Source of the DNA: CAZCQP01 sp964500895
GTDB lineage: Bacteria > Bacillota > Clostridia > Lachnospirales > JAISER01
Assembly (NCBI GenBank): GCA_964500895.1
Contig: CAZCQP010000030.1
Coordinates: 1-36,092 of the forward strand
Reading direction: 5' to 3'
DNA length: 36,092 bases
Positions 33,223-36,092 of the stretch are shown one piece after another. Positions within the stretch are counted from its first letter, which is position 1; each line of letters starts with the position of its first letter. Below the pieces are notes generated by a model that saw nothing but the letters and a program-made list of their open reading frames with translations, was not told the origin of the DNA and did not search any database. Both the position numbers and the translations under genes were made by a program.

Positions 33223-34476
33223 TTACACAGCTTCTTCAGGTTTGTCAATGATGAAAAGCATTTGACTAACCTCGTCGAAATAAGCCTGAACCATCTGCCC
33301 GATGATTTTATCTTCGGAGTAATCTTGCTGGGCCACAGACTCTAGCAAATCCCATACTTCGGCGTGCATGTCGTCCAATTCTTTCAGGTTTTTCTCTATT
33401 AGTTCCTTGTCTTGCAAAAGCTCTTTGTTGTACTCAATCTTGTCTGCCACGTCAATGGTTCTGGCAAATTCCTCAATTGAGAATTTGGAATAGGAAAAAT
33501 TATTTTCCCTTAAAAACCGCTCAATGGCTGCTTCTGTTTCATACATGATTTTACGAATGGCATCAATGCGTGCGGTAATGTGTTTGTAATGTTTAAAATC
33601 TTTAAGGCTTTCCTGTAAAGACATGGCGTTGCGCACTTTATATTTTCCGTATTCAAAGCGTAAAAAATTTGTGTAATAGGCATACACCACGTTCTTTTTG
33701 TTTAAAAGCTCCACTGCCCGTTGCTGCTTTTTCACATTGACTTTTAATTCATAACGCATCCGCTTTTTAAAGAAAAACAAAAGGGTTATGACGCCAATGG
33801 TTAAAAGCACCAGAATGGTGGTGGGCAGGAAAATAGACACATTTTTAAACATGAACAAATATGCCAGAAAAACTGCCCCAAAACCAAACAAGCCCACAGC
33901 AGCCACCGTAAAATATTGAATAAACTTTAAGGCGTTCTGCAAAAAGCCGTGTTCATATTCCAGCGCTGCCTTTTCCCCTTCCAGAAGGCCAATGTCTTGC
34001 TTTAACACCTGCTGGCTGCGTTCGGCGTCCGCCATAGGCGCAATGGCCCCCGCTGCTTCCTTTTCCAGCTTGGACATGCGGGTCAGGTTTTTGTCGAAAT
34101 CGGTGAGCTGATAGATGAGGGTGTTGCGCTCTCTGGTTAAAGAAACAAAGTGTGTGAGTAAATTTTCCAGCCGCTTGGCTTGTTCATCGGACAACTGGGA
34201 GAAGCATTCCAGCTCTAAAAGCTTCTCATCAATCAGTTTCATTCGGGACGCTAAAATCATGCGCTGTTTGGCAATGCGCAGTGCCTCGTCACACAAGCTG
34301 GCGGACTGGACGCATTTTTCATACATGGGGTCGTTCTTTTCCAAATGGGTTAAATATTGGTCAAACCGTTTTACGGTTTCCGGCTGTTCCACATGCTCTT
34401 CCCGCACAAACAGCCCTTTTAAAAAACCAATCATCCGCTGAAACAGCGATGGTTTCAGTACCAATCCATCCTCCAT
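33223..34476 (-). CDS. Coiled-coil membrane protein of unknown function
   Basis: The 417-residue protein has an N-terminal coiled-coil (about 60-185), two membrane spans at roughly 188-235 (FIQYFTVAAVGLFGFGAVFL and FLPTTILVLLTIGVITLLFF), and a second long helical region with more coiled-coil to the C-terminus. ATG 34476 is preferred because AAAGGGG lies 8 bases upstream; ATG 34494 has only a weak site. Both long ends should face the cytoplasm if the spans form a hairpin. I do not recognise a family. It lies 36 bases after the 100-aa hypothetical gene and ends in a clear terminator. Confidence 0.82.
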   Translation of the reverse strand: MEDGLVLKPSLFQRMIGFLKGLFVREEHVEQPETVKRFDQYLTHLEKNDPMYEKCVQSASLCDEALRIAKQRMILASRMKLIDEKLLELECFSQLSDEQAKRLENLLTHFVSLTRERNTLIYQLTDFDKNLTRMSKLEKEAAGAIAPMADAERSQQVLKQDIGLLEGEKAALEYEHGFLQNALKFIQYFTVAAVGLFGFGAVFLAYLFMFKNVSIFLPTTILVLLTIGVITLLFFFKKRMRYELKVNVKKQQRAVELLNKKNVVYAYYTNFLRFEYGKYKVRNAMSLQESLKDFKHYKHITARIDAIRKIMYETEAAIERFLRENNFSYSKFSIEEFARTIDVADKIEYNKELLQDKELIEKNLKELDDMHAEVWDLLESVAQQDYSEDKIIGQMVQAYFDEVSQMLFIIDKPEEAV

Positions 34477-34512
34477 TGCGTATGCCCCTTTCATCTGGTA
34501 AAGCTTTCACCA

Positions 34513-34815
34513 TTAACAGCTTTCTTGCACTCTGTCGCTATTTTTCATTATAAAGGCAATTTTTATACAATCAATGGCAACAACCATGGTTAAATCCGGT
34601 TTTTCAAAAATCATGGGTTCCCCGTTTTTCTTCACAATTACGGCGTCTACCGGCTTTGAACCCGTCCGCCAGTAGGATAAGAAGTACACGCCGTCTAAAT
34701 CCATGATGCGCCAATTGTATCCTGTGTTTACGTGAATGTGAAATTCATCCTCACAATTAAAATATGCCAAAAGTTTCCGTTTCGTATCCACATAACGATA
34801 AAGTGCCTTGTTCAT
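34513..34815 (-). CDS. Hypothetical 100-residue protein
   Basis: The product (MNKALYRYVDTKRKLLAYFN..) is soluble, mixed alpha/beta and aromatic-rich. ATG 34815 follows GCGGGGGC. A TATAAT at the end of ribU on the minus strand might be a -10 box but has no convincing -35. No family is recognised. It precedes the coiled-coil membrane-protein gene by 36 bases and is probably in the same transcript. Confidence 0.72.
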   Translation of the reverse strand: MNKALYRYVDTKRKLLAYFNCEDEFHIHVNTGYNWRIMDLDGVYFLSYWRTGSKPVDAVIVKKNGEPMIFEKPDLTMVVAIDCIKIAFIMKNSDRVQESC

Positions 34816-34851
34816 GGTTGCCCCCGCTTCTATAATCAGTTATCAAACTTA

Positions 34852-35385
34852 TTATAATACATGTTTAAGGGCTTTGTACAGAAAAAATGTAAATATGGCA
34901 TTCAAACCACTTTTCACCAGGTTAAAGGGCAGAAAAACAGGCACAAGCATACCGGCAACTACGTTTCTGGGCACACCTAAATAGATGGGGGTCAAACCAT
35001 AATTCCATAACAGCATCAGGATGGTCATAGCAGCCATGCCCAAGCCTAAACCCAGCACCATGCCTTTGGTGGAAGGATATTTCTTATAAACAAGCCCGGC
35101 CGTTCCTGCAAAGCCTATAGTGGAAATAAAATTCATTAAGCCGCCGATGAATCCTGTATGGCTAATGGTGATGCCTTCAATGAAAGATTCTGCAAAAGCC
35201 ACAAAGACAGCGGCAGGCGGGCCCAGTACAAAACCTGCAATGGCCACGGGCACATCCGAAGGGGTGTAGGTTAAATAGTCAGCAAACATGGGAATGTGGA
35301 TGACCACCGACAATATGTAGCTAATGGCCGTTAACATGCCTAATAGCACAATTGTGCGATTTTTTCGATTTGTCTTTTGATTCAT
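34852..35385 (-). CDS. ribU: ECF transporter S component, riboflavin-type (RibU)
   Basis: ECF S components bind a vitamin in the membrane and pair with a shared energising module. The 177-residue protein has about six spans, with the S-component features LLGMLTAISYILSVV at the start and TYTPSDVPVAIAGFVLGP. The riboflavin assignment rests mainly on the FMN riboswitch that begins its transcript at about 35780. ATG 35385 follows AGGAG. The ECF ATPases and T component are not in the window. A 166-bp fold-back element sits in the leader between terminator and start. Confidence 0.88.
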   Translation of the reverse strand: MNQKTNRKNRTIVLLGMLTAISYILSVVIHIPMFADYLTYTPSDVPVAIAGFVLGPPAAVFVAFAESFIEGITISHTGFIGGLMNFISTIGFAGTAGLVYKKYPSTKGMVLGLGLGMAAMTILMLLWNYGLTPIYLGVPRNVVAGMLVPVFLPFNLVKSGLNAIFTFFLYKALKHVL

Positions 35386-35416
35386 TTTGAAGCACTCCTG
35401 TCTTAGTATGATTTTT

Positions 35417-35582
35417 AGAACCTGTATTTAATAATGGGTTGCCTGAATTTGAAACAGCGATTTTTCGCCATTTAAGGCGTGACGGCGCGGGCATAATAGA
35501 AAAATTATGGCAAGCCGCCACAACAAAAAAGGGCGGAATAATCGCTTCAAAGGCGGGCGACAGCTTATTGAATACAGGTTTT
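35417..35582 (+). repeat. 166-bp fold-back (MITE-like) element, copy 2
   Basis: It is the same length and strand as the copy at 1269-1434, with about seven substitutions across 166 bases (about 96% identity). The left terminal repeat differs by one base (TATTTAATAA) and the right ends GGTTTT instead of GGTTCT, so the two ends now pair imperfectly. The interior palindrome is kept. It lies in the ribU leader, after the riboswitch terminator and 31 bases before ATG 35385. No clear target duplication was found. Confidence 0.85.
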
Positions 35583-35596
35583 TAGACCCGGAGCAT

Positions 35597-35629
35597 AAAA
35601 AGCCCCTAAGCCAATGACTAAGGGGCAAA
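35597..35629 (-). terminator. Intrinsic terminator of the FMN riboswitch
   Basis: On the minus strand GCCCCTTAG pairs with CTTAGGGGC with one mismatch, followed by TTTTT. It lies 23 bases after the aptamer. In FMN excess this hairpin should form and stop transcription before ribU. Confidence 0.8.
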
Positions 35630-35651
35630 AATAGCATAAAAAAACCACTTT

Positions 35652-35778
35652 CTTTCATCCAGACTATACTGTCGGTTTTGGAATTGCACCAAATCAGCAC
35701 ATGGCATACGCCAAGTGCTCGCGGACTGCGCCTATACAGGCTTCACCGCCGGTCGGGAATTTCACCCTGCCCCGAAAG
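35652..35778 (-). promoter_or_regulatory. FMN riboswitch (RFN element)
   Basis: Read on the minus strand, the conserved RFN blocks are clear: GGGGCAGGGTGAAATTCCC near the start, GACCGGCGGTGAAGCC, a middle segment with AGTCCGCGAGC, and the closing GAAACC-like/ACCGACAGTATAGTCTGGAT region. P1 closes with CTTTC and GAAAG. It binds flavin mononucleotide and here precedes a riboflavin transporter gene, matching known ribU control. The promoter is immediately upstream. Confidence 0.95.
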
Positions 35779-35786
35779 TTAAGCAC

Positions 35787-35815
35787 ATTATAACAATAGA
35801 TGATGCTCCTGTCAA
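35787..35815 (-). promoter_or_regulatory. Consensus sigma-A promoter for the ribU leader
   Basis: TTGACA (35815-35810) and TATAAT (35792-35787) both match consensus exactly and are 17 bases apart. Transcription would start near 35780, one or two bases before the riboswitch. From here to 35960 (145 bases) nothing else clear is seen. Confidence 0.92.
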
Positions 35816-35960
35816 TAGTTGCGCATAGCTTTTAAAATAATAGAAAAAGGATGCATAAATAGATTGCCTATTTACACACCCTCTTTTAAAAGAATTGCTT
35901 CAACTACTAGGATACCCTATTTTATGACAGGATATTCAGTAAAGAAAATTTTTGCTTCAA

Positions 35961-36092
35961 TTACTTAGACATGCTGGAGGTTTGGCCTGCCATTTGTCTT
36001 TCTTGAGCTTCAATCATTTTCTTAACCATGTAGCCGCCAACATAACCGTTTTGTGCGGAAGTAAGGTCACCATTGTAACCTTGTTTCAAAGG
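35961..36092 (-). CDS. Alpha/beta-type small acid-soluble spore protein (partial, 3' end)
   Basis: The last 43 codons of a gene cut by the window edge. The sequence contains LTSAQNGYVGGYMVKKMIEA, matching the second DNA-binding helix region of alpha/beta SASPs (NGxVGGxMVK). These proteins coat spore DNA and protect it from UV and heat. The normal germination-protease site lies upstream and is not in view. Expression in the forespore under sigma-G is expected from the family. Confidence 0.85.
   Translation of the reverse strand, partial: PLKQGYNGDLTSAQNGYVGGYMVKKMIEAQERQMAGQTSSMSK

Noticed and set aside
35880..35960. Two near-direct repeats of TTGCTTCAA followed by TACT and a TCTTTTAAAAGA palindrome downstream of the SASP gene
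   Set aside because: Short and AT-rich, with no U-run; not enough to call a terminator or repeat family.
1..36092. CRISPR array, integrase, prophage or known phage-defence genes
   Set aside because: No regularly spaced direct repeats and no recognisable nuclease, transposase, integrase or phage structural protein among the open frames.

Overview
The window looks like part of a chromosome from an anaerobic, endospore-forming member of the Clostridia, probably a gut-type Oscillospirales-like bacterium. The placement rests on sporulation genes (spoIVA, a SpoIID-type protein, an alpha/beta-type SASP fragment), Shine-Dalgarno sites of the AGGAGG type with frequent TTG and GTG starts, an FMN riboswitch, an AzlC/AzlD pair and a clostridial-type galactokinase and GalT. 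It is inference from gene content; no species is claimed. One run of exactly 100 Ns (8123-8222) is an assembly gap.

Layout. 1-7200 (+): galactose uptake and Leloir genes: mglB, mglA, mglC, an unlisted 55-codon membrane microprotein, then a terminator-like hairpin, galK and galT. galE and galM are not present here. 7200-8122: an AT-rich patch with a small membrane protein (-) and, divergent from it, a broken secreted-protein gene (+) that runs into the gap. 8229-10817: spoIVA (-) and, divergent, an M23 (LytM) peptidase gene split by a one-base frameshift. 10822-19698 (-): one tight cluster transcribed uppP, pheS, pheT, spoIID-like, queA, S9 peptidase. 19835-24089 (+): SLH/DUF4430-like exported protein, NAD-kinase-like protein, soluble chemoreceptor-like protein, PLP racemase. 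24097-25108 (-): azlC-azlD. 25277-27956 (+): TMEM175-type channel, a Fur/Zur-type regulator, a ZnuB-type permease and a hydrolase. 28016-35385 (-): small membrane protein, hypothetical, zinc-ribbon/TPR membrane protein with a 50-aa partner, valS, coiled-coil membrane protein, hypothetical, and a RibU-type ECF S component. 35417-36092 (-): the ribU leader (promoter, FMN riboswitch, terminator and an inserted repeat) and the 3' end of a SASP gene.

The most distinctive non-coding feature is a 166-bp fold-back, MITE-like element present twice in the same orientation and about 96% identical. One copy lies between mglB and mglA, the other between the FMN-riboswitch terminator and ribU, so both sit inside transcribed regions where an RNA hairpin could affect expression. 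No transposase, CRISPR array, tRNA, rRNA or prophage was found. No gene cluster here clearly forms a new multi-gene system; the best leads are the repeat element, the Mgl-associated microprotein, the AT-rich secreted-protein patch and the zinc-ribbon/TPR operon.
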